This document shows, piece after piece, positions 7,213 to 15,729 of a stretch of 15,847 bases of DNA (within the stretch, counting starts at the first letter, position 1; each line of letters begins with the position of its first letter). This stretch comes from Deltaproteobacteria bacterium (GTDB taxonomy: Bacteria; Myxococcota_A; Polyangia; Haliangiales; Haliangiaceae): positions 1-15,847 of the forward strand of contig JACCYD010000291.1 of the NCBI GenBank assembly GCA_013696695.1. Direction: 5' to 3'. Made by a program: the position numbers and the translations under genes. A model generated the notes under the pieces. It was not told the origin of the DNA, did not search any database, and saw only the letters and a program-made list of their open reading frames with translations.

Positions 7213-8235
7213 CTATTGATCCGGCACGGTGATCTTGCGGGCGACGATCTGCTCGCCGAGCTTCTTCACCTTGGAGACCACGTCCAGCGGCAGCAGCCCG
7301 CGGTTGCGCTCGTCGGCGATGAACGTCACGCCGTCCTCGGCGAGCCCGAGCTCGCGCAGCCCGCCCTTGAACTTGCCGGCGGCAAGCTCGCGGATGACGT
7401 CGAGCACCGCGACGTCGACCCGCTTGACCATGCTCGTCATCACGCAGCAGGGCGCGTTATCGTGCTGATCCGAATCGACGCCGATCGCGCGCGCCTTGCG
7501 CCGCCGCGCCGCCGCGAACACCCCATCGCCGGTCTTGCCGGCCGCGTGAAAGATGATGTCGGCGCCCTGTCCGTACTGCGCGGACGCCAGCTCCTCGCCC
7601 TTGGTCGGATCCGCGAACGCCTTCGGCTCGGTGCCCGCATACGCTCCGAGCACCCTGCATTCCGGGCAGACGTGGTGCACGCCGGCCTCGTAACCGGCCT
7701 CGAACTTCCGGATCAGCGGGATCTTCATGCCGCCGACAAACCCGACCATCTTCGTGCGGGTCAGGAACCCCGCGATCGCGCCGACCAGGAAAGCACCCTC
7801 GTGCTCGCGGAATCGCAGCCCGACCATGTTCTCGATCGTGCCGACGCCGGGCGACGGGCTGTAGTCGATGCCGGCGAACTTCACCTTCGGGAACTGCTTC
7901 GCGAGGCGCTCGAGATCGGGGCCGAAGATGAAGCCGACGCCGATCACGAGATCCTTGCCGCTCGCCGCCATCTGCCGCAGCGCGCTCTCGCGATCCGCGC
8001 CTTCACTCGGCTCGACATACGTCGCATCGACACCGAGCTCCGCTTTTGCGCGCTCGAGCCCACGCCACGCGGCCTCGTTGAACGACTTGTCGTTCTTGCC
8101 GCCGACATCGAACACCAGGCCGACCTTGAGGCCGGCGCCCGGGCGCTTCGTCGGCGCACCGATCAGCACGGTCCCGGCGGCGATCAACACGAGGTTGACG
8201 CCGACCAGGATGGCGATCAGGCGCGACGGCGTCAC
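7213..8235 (-). CDS. BMP-family substrate-binding protein, membrane-anchored
   Basis: The 340-residue protein is a BmpA/TmpC/Med-type periplasmic binding protein, the family that captures purine nucleosides for the adjacent ABC importer. The diagnostic N-terminal text GLVFDVGGKNDKSFNEAAW is at ~39-57. FAGIDYSPSP (~120-129), GFVGGMKIPLIRKFEAGYEAG (~165-185) and AIGVDSDQHDNAP (~250-262) follow the family pattern. Most relatives are lipoproteins; here residues 6-26 form a hydrophobic segment with no Cys, so it should be held by an uncleaved or signal-peptidase-I type segment. Four cysteines are unusual: C190-P-E-C193 and C263-C264. GTG at 8235 is the only sensible start, seven bases after the stop of the P-domain gene. 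TAG at 7215-7213 nearly touches the ATPase start. Confidence 0.9.
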   Translation of the reverse strand: MTPSRLIAILVGVNLVLIAAGTVLIGAPTKRPGAGLKVGLVFDVGGKNDKSFNEAAWRGLERAKAELGVDATYVEPSEGADRESALRQMAASGKDLVIGVGFIFGPDLERLAKQFPKVKFAGIDYSPSPGVGTIENMVGLRFREHEGAFLVGAIAGFLTRTKMVGFVGGMKIPLIRKFEAGYEAGVHHVCPECRVLGAYAGTEPKAFADPTKGEELASAQYGQGADIIFHAAGKTGDGVFAAARRRKARAIGVDSDQHDNAPCCVMTSMVKRVDVAVLDVIRELAAGKFKGGLRELGLAEDGVTFIADERNRGLLPLDVVSKVKKLGEQIVARKITVPDQ

Positions 8236-8242
8236 GAGCCGA

Positions 8243-9088
8243 TCAAAGAATGATCGGGCCGGCGCAGTCGGTGACGAGGGTCGGGTCGAACGCGATCGAC
8301 CAGCTGAACAGGAAGCCGTTGTCGATGCCCCACAGGTCGGTCACGCGCATCTCCCACGTGCCGTTCAAGCTCGAGCCCGTCAGCGCGGTCCACGGGGCGA
8401 CCGACTTGTAGTCGCCGGCGGGAAGCGTGTCGCTGCCGCCCATGCTGACGGTCGGGGCCTCGAGGAACGTGTACTGGGCGGTCTGCGTCCAGCAGTAGTC
8501 CATGCCGGTGCCCGCGATCGGGTTGTTCTCCGCATCCGCGTCGTTCGCCATGCCGAGGAAGATCTCGCCGCCCGTGCGGTCGACGAACTTGTGGAGGATG
8601 AACACCGCGCCGTCCGGCGTCAGGAGCTCGATCTGGAGATCGCGCACCCACGAGTGCTCCATCTTCACGCAGACCTTGAGCAGCTTGCTCGGGTCCGCCA
8701 GCTTGGCGTCGTCGGGGAACCCGATGAAGTTGAGCTGCGAGTTGTAGGAAGCGTGGCACTCCTTGGCGACGCAGTTCGGCGACGCCGGGTCCGTGCACTG
8801 GGCGTCGGTCGAGCACATCGCGCCGGTGCCGACCCCGTCGGGCAGCGCCAGGGGCTGCGCCTCGGGGTTCTCGACCGCACCACAAACGGGGCAACCATCG
8901 ATGCCGGAGCAGTCGGGATCGCTGCAGTCCGCGCGCCCATCGCCGTCGTCGTCGACGGCGTTGGTGCACGCCTCGGTGCCCGTCGGGGGCTGGTCGTCGT
9001 CATCCCCCCCTCCACCAGGGCCGCCGTCGCGAGCCGCGGGTCCACATGCAACGAGAACAAACGAAACGAAAAGGAAAGCGGTCCGCAT
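8243..9088 (-). CDS. Lipoprotein with proprotein-convertase P-domain
   Basis: The 281-residue product has a lipoprotein signal with lipobox Leu-Val-Ala-Cys (Cys15), then a Gly/Asp linker (GGGGDDDD, 25-32). Next is an Asp-rich Cys motif (C41..AVDDDGDGRADC55..PDC60), a likely calcium-binding or spacer repeat common in myxobacterial surface proteins. Further Cys pairs follow to about residue 115. The C-terminal ~160 residues match the P/Homo B domain: LLKVCVKMEHSWVRDLQIELLTPDG (~137-161), FVDRTGG (~167-173) and SLNGTWEMRVTDLWGIDNGFLFSWSIAFDP (the terminal strands). P-domains usually cap subtilisin-like or metallo-proteases; no protease domain exists here. ATG at 9088 is chosen by the lipobox. 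The stop is seven bases before the BMP-protein start, so the importer genes are probably downstream in the same transcript. Confidence 0.83.
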   Translation of the reverse strand: MRTAFLFVSFVLVACGPAARDGGPGGGGDDDDQPPTGTEACTNAVDDDGDGRADCSDPDCSGIDGCPVCGAVENPEAQPLALPDGVGTGAMCSTDAQCTDPASPNCVAKECHASYNSQLNFIGFPDDAKLADPSKLLKVCVKMEHSWVRDLQIELLTPDGAVFILHKFVDRTGGEIFLGMANDADAENNPIAGTGMDYCWTQTAQYTFLEAPTVSMGGSDTLPAGDYKSVAPWTALTGSSLNGTWEMRVTDLWGIDNGFLFSWSIAFDPTLVTDCAGPIIL

Positions 9089-9170
9089 GCGGGGCGGACC
9101 TTACACCGGTCGGCGATGTCCTGATCAAGAGAAAAATCCACGTGGCCGTGTGCTACGTTACGCAACTGCA

Positions 9171-9175
9171 GGAGG
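9171..9175 (+). promoter_or_regulatory. Strong Shine-Dalgarno for the SPFH gene
   Basis: GGAGG, seven bases before the ATG at 9183, is the clearest ribosome-binding site in the window. Most neighbours lack a comparable one, so this gene is likely translated well. Confidence 0.7.
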
Positions 9176-9182
9176 GACTCAG

Positions 9183-10226
9183 ATGGGTATTATGAGTTTC
9201 ATCAAGGGTGGCGTCGCCGAGATGGCGATCGCACGCCCGGATGCCGCGAAGGATCAGTGGGTCTACAAGCACCCCGACCAGACGATCCCGTGGAAGGCGC
9301 AGCTGACCGTCGATAGCGACGAGGTCGCGCTGTTTTTCAAGAACGGTGCGTACGTGGGTGCGTTCGCCGCCGGGCGACACACGCTCGACGCGAGCAACAT
9401 CCCGTTCCTCGGTCAGCTGATCGACAAGTTCACCGGTGGGAACGTCTTCATCTGTGAAATCTTCTTCGTCACCACACGCGAGATGCCGTCGATCAAGTTC
9501 GGCACCTCGATCGGTGACGTTCAGGATCCACAGACCAAGCTGCGCATCCGGCTGATGGTGCACGGCGAGTTCTCGGCGAAGGTGATCGACCCGATCAAGC
9601 TGTTGATCGGCCTCGTCGGCCAGAAGAACGCCACCAACGAGGGCTTCCTGCCGTGGTTCAAGAGCCAGGTCCAGAAGACGATGAAGGACGGCATCGCCGA
9701 GCTCATCGTCAAGGAGAACTGGCCGCTGATGAAGGTCACGTCGGGCGGCTACACCGACGAGATCGAGGCCACCACCCTCACCAACGTTCGCCGGAACATC
9801 GAGCCCTACGGCGTCGAGATCATCCGGTTCGGCGACTTCTCGGTCTCGATGGACGAGAAGGACAAGGAGCGGCTCGACAAGCTGGTCGACCGCATGGCCT
9901 ACGTCGACGGCATGGGCTCGGTCAACGGCGGCATGGCCGCGTACCAGCAGCTCGCCCAGGCCGAAATGATGATGGGCGCCGCCGAGGGCATGAAGAAGGG
10001 TGGTGATGGTGGTGGTGGCGCGCTCCAGGGCGCCGGGATCGGCATGGGCTTCGCGATGGCCGGCCAGATGGGCGGCATGATGGGCAACTCGAACGCGAAC
10101 CGCCCCGCCGAGAGCAAGGAGTCGATCATGGCCACGCTCAAGCAGCTCGGTGAGCTGAAAGCGGCCGGCATCCTCGACGAGGCCGAGTTCCAGTCGAAGA
10201 AGAAAGAGCTCCTCGCGAAGCTCTAG
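9183..10226 (+). CDS. SPFH domain protein (YdjI-type) with C-terminal SHOCT tail
   Basis: The 347-residue protein matches the YdjI/"virion core protein-like" SPFH group, cytoplasmic or membrane-associated scaffolds of unclear function. The N-terminus reads MGIMSFIKGGVAEMAIARPD, followed by VYKHPDQTIPWKAQLTVDSDEVALFFKNGAYVGAFAAGRHTLD and the SPFH core to about residue 240 (GEFSAKVIDPIKLL, LTNVRRNIEPYGVEIIRFGDFSVSM). After it comes a low-complexity Met/Gly stretch (~260-305: MMMGAAEG, KKGGDGGGG, GQMGGMMGN). The last ~35 residues (ATLKQLGELKAAGILDEAEF, then SKKKELL) are a SHOCT module, a short helical oligomerisation tail. Many relatives carry a zinc ribbon there; none is visible here. The stop TAG shares its G with the GTG start of the methyltransferase gene (TAGTG, 10224-10228), showing an operon. 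Confidence 0.87.
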   Translation: MGIMSFIKGGVAEMAIARPDAAKDQWVYKHPDQTIPWKAQLTVDSDEVALFFKNGAYVGAFAAGRHTLDASNIPFLGQLIDKFTGGNVFICEIFFVTTREMPSIKFGTSIGDVQDPQTKLRIRLMVHGEFSAKVIDPIKLLIGLVGQKNATNEGFLPWFKSQVQKTMKDGIAELIVKENWPLMKVTSGGYTDEIEATTLTNVRRNIEPYGVEIIRFGDFSVSMDEKDKERLDKLVDRMAYVDGMGSVNGGMAAYQQLAQAEMMMGAAEGMKKGGDGGGGALQGAGIGMGFAMAGQMGGMMGNSNANRPAESKESIMATLKQLGELKAAGILDEAEFQSKKKELLAKL

Positions 10227-10942
10227 TGTCGCGCCTCGACAACCAGTCGTACTACGACGACTTCGCCGGCTGGTACGAGCGCGAGCGGCACCTGCCGTAT
10301 CACCGCATGCTCGATGATCTCGAGGTCGGGATCGTCGAGCGCTACGGCATTGGTAAGGATGTCTTCGAGGTCGGGTGCGGCACCGGGCTGATCCTCGACC
10401 GCACCCGGCGGTTCGCACGCTCCGCCGCCGGCATCGATCTCTCCGGCGGCATGCTCGCGCGCGCTGCGCAGCGCGGCCTTCGCGTGGCGCAAGCGTCGGC
10501 GACGGAGCTGCCGATCGCCACCGAATCGGTCGATGTCGCGTACTCGTTCAAGGTGCTCGCGCACATCCCCGACATCGCGGGCGCGTTGCGCGAGATGGCG
10601 CGCATCGTCCGGCCCGGTGGCTGGGTACTCGCCGAGTTTTACAACCCACGCTCGATCCGCCGATTGGTGAAGTGGGCGAAGCCGCCCACCGCCGTGTCCG
10701 ACAGCACCAACGACGAGCACGTGTTCACGCGCTACGACGACGCCGCCGCGATCCGCACCTACCTGCCCCCGGAGCTCGACTGGGTGACGTCGCGCGGCAT
10801 CCGCGTGATCACGCCGGTCGCGAAGGTGCTCGAGGTCCCGGTGCTCGGCGCCGCGGTCCGCTGGGCCGAGCAGCGGCTCGCGGATCTCCCCGGTGCGCGC
10901 GACCTCGGTGGCTTTCTGGTCGCCTGCTGCCGCCGCCGGTAG
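10226..10942 (+). CDS. Class I SAM-dependent methyltransferase (UbiE/Methyltransf_11-like)
   Basis: The 238-residue cytoplasmic enzyme has the Rossmann-type SAM fold. Motif I is VFEVGCGTG at 46-54, the acidic residue binding the ribose is Asp71 in AGIDLSGGML, motif II/III is ATELPIATESVDVAYSFKVLAHI (~91-113), and REMARIVRPGGWVLAEFYNP (~122-141) is the usual post-motif strand and helix. The C-terminal part (VFTRYDDAAAIRTYLPPELDW) resembles small-molecule methyltransferases. The substrate is unknown; lipids, quinones or sugars are all possible. The GTG start overlaps the previous stop by one base, and its own TAG overlaps a GTG followed by ATG of the next gene. The neighbour is a membrane glycosyltransferase, so a role in envelope glycan or lipid modification is a guess from context only. 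Confidence 0.87.
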   Translation: MSRLDNQSYYDDFAGWYERERHLPYHRMLDDLEVGIVERYGIGKDVFEVGCGTGLILDRTRRFARSAAGIDLSGGMLARAAQRGLRVAQASATELPIATESVDVAYSFKVLAHIPDIAGALREMARIVRPGGWVLAEFYNPRSIRRLVKWAKPPTAVSDSTNDEHVFTRYDDAAAIRTYLPPELDWVTSRGIRVITPVAKVLEVPVLGAAVRWAEQRLADLPGARDLGGFLVACCRRR

Positions 10943-10944
10943 TG

Positions 10945-12711
10945 ATGCTCGAGCAGCTGCGACGCGACCCCGGCCGTACGCTCGTCGTGCTCGCCACGTT
11001 GGTCGCCGCGGCGCTCTACCTGCCGACGCTCGCGAACGGCCTGCTCGACTATGACGACTGGTGGCTGTACGAGGCCAACTTCGTCCTCCGCGAGCCGTCG
11101 TGGAGCTCGCTGATCGGCGTGTTCACCGAGCTCGATCCGCAGACGCCGCTCCGCCACGCGCTGACGCCCGAGTACCTCCCGGTCCGCGACCTCTCGGTGA
11201 TGCTCGACTTCGCGGTGTGGGGCGATCGCTACGGTGCGTTTCACTTCACCAGCGTGGTGCTCTACGTCGTCGCGATCGTCCTGGTGTTCAAGCTGCTCGT
11301 AGCCTGGGGCTTCGACCGCACGATCGCGGGCATCGCCGTGCTGTTGTGGGCGCTCCACCCGGTGCACGCGGAGTCGGTGGCGTGGCTATCGGAACGCAAG
11401 GGGCTGCTCGGGATCGTGTTCGCCGCAGGCGCCGGCGTCGCGTACACGCGGTTTCGCGGTGGAGGGAGTGCGCGGTGGTTGGTGATCGCAGTGCTCGCGA
11501 CGGTGTGCGCGGTGTGGAGCAAGGGCACGGCCGCGTTCACCGTGGCCGCGCTCGCCGGGCTCGAGCTGATCCAGCCCGTCGGCCGGCTCAACTGGCGGCG
11601 GAGCCTGGTCGGGCTCGGCGCGCTCGCCGTCGTCGGAGGGCTCGCGTTCCTGCCGGTCGTGATCGTCGCGACCAGAGCCGAGGTGGTCGGCTCGTCGGTG
11701 ATCCCCGGTGGGGCCGCGGAGATCGTGCTCGGCGTCCACGGGTTCTATCTGCAGCTCTCGGCCCTCGCGATGCCCAATGCGGTCAGCTATCCGGTGGCGC
11801 TCGGCCCCTCGGCATTCGACATCGGTCTCGGCGCGCTCGGGCTGATCGCGGTGGCGGCAGCACTCTGGCAACGCCGTGTCGTCGAGCTGCGTGCGGCCGC
11901 GGTGATCTGGGTCGCCACCTGGGTGCCGGTCAGTCATCTCGTGTTGCCGCTTCACATGGTCGGCGTCGCCGATCGCTACGCACTCGTCCTCGTCCTCGGG
12001 TTCACGCTCGCGGTGGCGTGCGGGATCCGGAGGCTCCCCGCGCGCTGGCAGATCGCGATCGTCGCCGCCCTCGCGATCGCGGCGACCTGGCGCAGCCTCG
12101 ATGCGAGGAGGCAGTGGTCGAGCGACCTCGCGCTGTGGGAACGGGCCGCCGCATCGAACCCGCGCGATCTCGACGCGCGCAGTCACCATGCCGCTGCACT
12201 CGCGCGCGCGGGTCGATCGGACGAGGCCGAGCGCGTCGCGGTCGAGGGGCTCGCGATCGGCGAATCGCCGAAGCTGGTGATGCGGCTCGCCATCCTCCAG
12301 ATCGCGCGCGGCAGCATGGCCGAGGGCCGCGCGACGATGCAGCGAGCCGCAGAGCTCGGCGAGCCCACCGCGATGGCGAATTTCGCGTCGCTCGAGCTCG
12401 ACGCCGGGCATCGCGACGCCGCGATCGCGTGGGCGCGGAAGGCCGTGCACGCCGCACCGATGTCCGCGTTCGCTCACGCCACGCTCGGCGCTGCGGCGCT
12501 CGCGACCGGCTCGCACGACGAGGCGATCGCCGCGTTGCAAACGACCCTCGCACTCGCGCCGACGGTGCTCAACCGGTTCGCCCTCGGCGTCGCGCTCGTC
12601 AAGGTCGGTCGCCCCGCGGCCGCGATTCCGCTGCTCGAAGCCTGCCTCGCCGACCCGGACGTCGGCCCGCGCGCACGCGTCTGGCTCGACGAGGCGCGTC
12701 GCCCGCGCTGA
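10945..12711 (+). CDS. TMTC-like GT-C membrane glycosyltransferase with C-terminal TPR repeats
   Basis: The product is 588 residues. The N-terminal two-thirds are polytopic (about ten helices). The first loop holds GLLDYDDWW (Asp35, Asp37, Asp38), like the acidic catalytic loop of GT-C enzymes. HPVHAESVAWLSERKGLLG (His138, His141, Glu143) is the signature of TMTC/DUF1736-type proteins, which in animals are O-mannosyltransferases using dolichyl-phosphate-mannose. Residues ~395-588 form TPR-like helix pairs (LALWERAAASNPRDLDARSH, DEAIAALQTTLALAPTVLNRF, AAIPLLEACLADPD). Such TPR-bearing bacterial relatives are known, but their acceptors are mostly uncharacterised. The start could be GTG at 10942, overlapping the previous stop by one base, or ATG at 10945. 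Being in an operon with a methyltransferase and just upstream of pilR-pilA makes surface-protein glycosylation plausible, but that is inference. Confidence 0.78.
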   Translation: MLEQLRRDPGRTLVVLATLVAAALYLPTLANGLLDYDDWWLYEANFVLREPSWSSLIGVFTELDPQTPLRHALTPEYLPVRDLSVMLDFAVWGDRYGAFHFTSVVLYVVAIVLVFKLLVAWGFDRTIAGIAVLLWALHPVHAESVAWLSERKGLLGIVFAAGAGVAYTRFRGGGSARWLVIAVLATVCAVWSKGTAAFTVAALAGLELIQPVGRLNWRRSLVGLGALAVVGGLAFLPVVIVATRAEVVGSSVIPGGAAEIVLGVHGFYLQLSALAMPNAVSYPVALGPSAFDIGLGALGLIAVAAALWQRRVVELRAAAVIWVATWVPVSHLVLPLHMVGVADRYALVLVLGFTLAVACGIRRLPARWQIAIVAALAIAATWRSLDARRQWSSDLALWERAAASNPRDLDARSHHAAALARAGRSDEAERVAVEGLAIGESPKLVMRLAILQIARGSMAEGRATMQRAAELGEPTAMANFASLELDAGHRDAAIAWARKAVHAAPMSAFAHATLGAAALATGSHDEAIAALQTTLALAPTVLNRFALGVALVKVGRPAAAIPLLEACLADPDVGPRARVWLDEARRPR

Positions 12712-12746
12712 GTGCGGCCTCCGTCGCGACATGCGATAGTCCGGCC

Positions 12747-14154
<1,408 letters not shown>

Positions 14155-14159
<5 letters not shown>

Positions 14160-14204
14160 CGTTTTTGGGCGTGCTTTTCGGCTCTCGTCAAACGAAGTGA
14201 CGTT
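14155..14204 (+). promoter_or_regulatory. Candidate upstream activator sites of pilA
   Basis: AGTGACGTT occurs at 14155-14163 (over the pilR stop) and again at 14196-14204, 41 bases apart, about four helical turns. The second copy is also the right half of a perfect inverted repeat CGTCA-N7-TGACG (14186-14202). They lie about 115 and 74 bases before the predicted transcription start, a usual distance for enhancer-binding proteins. That PilR binds here is inference. Confidence 0.5.
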
Positions 14205-14243
14205 CTACGGCGCGCTTCCGACGAGCGATCACGCACTTGGCGT

Positions 14244-14259
14244 TGGCGCGACCGTTGCT
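14244..14259 (+). promoter_or_regulatory. Sigma-54 (-24/-12) promoter of pilA
   Basis: TGGCGCG-ACCG-TTGCT differs from the consensus TGGCACG-N4-TTGCW at one position, with the essential GG (14245-14246) and GC (14257-14258) at the correct spacing. The predicted start is near 14270, giving a leader of about 29 bases to the pilA ATG at 14299. Its position right after pilR fits pilR-regulated pilA genes. Confidence 0.85.
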
Positions 14260-14298
14260 TTACGGACTCATCACAACCCCAAGGAAATGAGAAACCAC

Positions 14299-14766
14299 AT
14301 GAAGAAGAAAGCGCAGCGCGGCTTCACCCTGATCGAGCTGATGATCGTCGTCGCGATTATCGGCATCCTGGCGGCAATCGCCATCCCGGCGTTCATCGAG
14401 TACATGAACAAGGGCAAGAAGACGGAAGCCAACCTCCAGCTGCGCGCCATCGAGACGAAGGTGAAGACCTTCCGTACCGAGAAGGGTCGTAACCCGGTCG
14501 ACGGCGCTGTGCTCCCCGCCGCGGTGAGCACGGCGAACTGCACCGGCATCCCGGCGGTCGCGCAGAGCGCGTGGACCGGTGGCTGGCTGGAGATGGGATT
14601 CCACATCGACGAAGCCAGCCGCTACAGCTACCAGTGGGCGAGTGGCGGCACGGCGACGGCACAGGGTGACCTCGACTGCGACGGCACCACGACCTCGCAG
14701 GTCCTGACCCTCACGCTCAGCGAAGGTAACCTCATCGCGAGCTACGCCGACCCGACGCCGGACTAA
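14299..14766 (+). CDS. pilA: Type IV major pilin prepilin
   Basis: The 155-residue prepilin has a leader MKKKAQRG cut after Gly8 by prepilin peptidase. The mature protein starts with Phe (N-methylated in the family) and has Glu5 in [20 protein letters not shown], the conserved polymerisation helix. The globular part has a short helix ([27 protein letters not shown]) and two Cys, C81 and C127, that may form the usual C-terminal disulfide. The segment GDLDCDG (Asp124, 126, 128, Gly129) has a DxDxDG calcium-loop pattern. ATG at 14299 is preferred over ATG 14287 because it gives the usual eight-residue basic leader; AAGGA at 14281-14285 lies 13 bases before it, so the exact ribosome contact is uncertain. 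Expression is predicted from the sigma-54 promoter upstream. It would be exported to the inner membrane and assembled into pili for twitching or social motility. Confidence 0.93.
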   Translation: MKKKAQRGFTLIELMIVVAIIGILAAIAIPAFIEYMNKGKKTEANLQLRAIETKVKTFRTEKGRNPVDGAVLPAAVSTANCTGIPAVAQSAWTGGWLEMGFHIDEASRYSYQWASGGTATAQGDLDCDGTTTSQVLTLTLSEGNLIASYADPTPD

Positions 14767-14797
14767 TCACCGCGAACGAGTCACTGCGCATCATGCG

Positions 14798-14833
14798 ACG
14801 ACAGACCGCCGGGAATCGGCGGTTTTGTCGTTT
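14798..14833 (+). terminator. Rho-independent terminator of pilA
   Basis: ACCGCCG (14805-14811) and CGGCGGT (14817-14823) form a 7-bp GC stem around GGAAT, followed by TTTT, then GTCGTTT. The stem can be lengthened with ACGAC/GTCGT pairing (14798-14802 with 14827-14831, small bulges). It ends 3 bases before the earliest start of the next gene. Confidence 0.8.
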
Positions 14834-14835
14834 CG

Positions 14836-15729
14836 GTGTATTTTCAATTGGTGCAGACGAGGCTGGTCTCCCTGGTCGCGCTGGCCGTGCTGGCCGGAGC
14901 GCAAGGAGCTCGCGAGCTCGCACGCAGCGAGGCCGCGACCACCGGCGAGGCCGAGCCGTACACGCCCTCCCCCGCCGCGGCGCCCTACGTCTCGCTCGGC
15001 TATCGCGAGGTCGCAGCGGACCTCCTGTTCTTCCGGCTGGTGGGCTACTTCGGTGGCAAGCACACGGCGGAAGGTGTCGCTGCGCTGGTCGAGGCGATCG
15101 CCGCGCTCGACCCTCGCTACCGCAAGATCTACATGTGGGGAGCGCGGGCGATGAGCCACGCGCTCGGGACCGGCCTCGGCCGCGAGCACCACCTGCGCGC
15201 GATCCGGCTGCTCGAGGCCGGGATGCGCGAGTTCCCCGAGGACTACCAGATGCCCGAGCTCGCGGGCGCGATCTACCTCGTGGACCTGATCACCAAGGAC
15301 CCGGTCCAGCGTCGCGCGTGGGACGAGGCTGGCACCAAGCTCCTCGAGCGCGCGGTCCGGACGCCCGGCGCACCGGCGACCCTCGGGACATGGATCGCGC
15401 AGCTGCGGACCAAGCTCGGCCAGACCCAGCGCGCGAAGGACGAGCTGCGCGAGCTGATCTTGATCACCGATGACACCAAGGCGCGCGAGGAGCTGCTGGC
15501 CAAGCTCGGCGAGCTCGAGCAGGTCGACTCGGCCGAGATCGCGATCGAGATCTTCGAGGCCCGCCGGCGCTTCGAGCGCGCATGGCGCAAGGAGCGGCCG
15601 TTCATGCCACCGTCGCTCTACCTCCTCGTCGGCCCGCCCAGGCCACCCGGCTTTGACATGACGGACCTCGCGACCGGTGGCATCGACCTGGTCGGCAGCG
15701 ACTTCACCGAGCGGCTCGACCCGCTGTGA
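14836..15729 (+). CDS. Helical-repeat (TPR-like) envelope protein, unknown function
   Basis: The product is 297 residues if GTG 14836 is used; GTG 14851 is an alternative, giving 292. Neither start has a Shine-Dalgarno. A short hydrophobic N-terminus (LVSLVALAVLAGAQG) is a signal peptide or anchor without lipobox. Then comes YVSLGYREVAADLLFFRLVGYFG (~50-72), the signature of a family of helical-repeat proteins seen in myxobacteria and Geobacter (recalled, unchecked). Further helix pairs follow: ALVEAIAALDPRYRKIYMWGA, HHLRAIRLLEAGMREFPEDYQM and KAREELLAKLGELEQVDSAE. The C-terminus FMPPSLYLLVGPPRPPGFDM is Pro-rich. Its nearness to pilA hints at pilus or envelope assembly, but a terminator separates them and no promoter for it is evident. 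TGA at 15727-15729 is followed at once by repeat copy 2. Confidence 0.72.
   Translation: MYFQLVQTRLVSLVALAVLAGAQGARELARSEAATTGEAEPYTPSPAAAPYVSLGYREVAADLLFFRLVGYFGGKHTAEGVAALVEAIAALDPRYRKIYMWGARAMSHALGTGLGREHHLRAIRLLEAGMREFPEDYQMPELAGAIYLVDLITKDPVQRRAWDEAGTKLLERAVRTPGAPATLGTWIAQLRTKLGQTQRAKDELRELILITDDTKAREELLAKLGELEQVDSAEIAIEIFEARRRFERAWRKERPFMPPSLYLLVGPPRPPGFDMTDLATGGIDLVGSDFTERLDPL

Noticed and set aside
9089..9182. Sigma-70 promoter for the SPFH gene (TACGTT at 9154-9159)
   Set aside because: No acceptable -35 box at the right spacing; the region is likely to hold divergent promoters, but I cannot place them.
9153..10418. Long minus-strand open frame (421 codons) opposite the SPFH gene
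   Set aside because: It is rich in Arg/His/Asp/Leu with no motif, a typical antisense shadow in high-GC DNA. The plus-strand SPFH protein is clearly real.
11061..12746. Plus-strand open frame running into pilR, giving a possible 1032-residue protein
   Set aside because: The upstream part overlaps the TMTC-like gene in another frame and reads as Arg-rich low-complexity text. The receiver domain begins exactly at GTG 12747.
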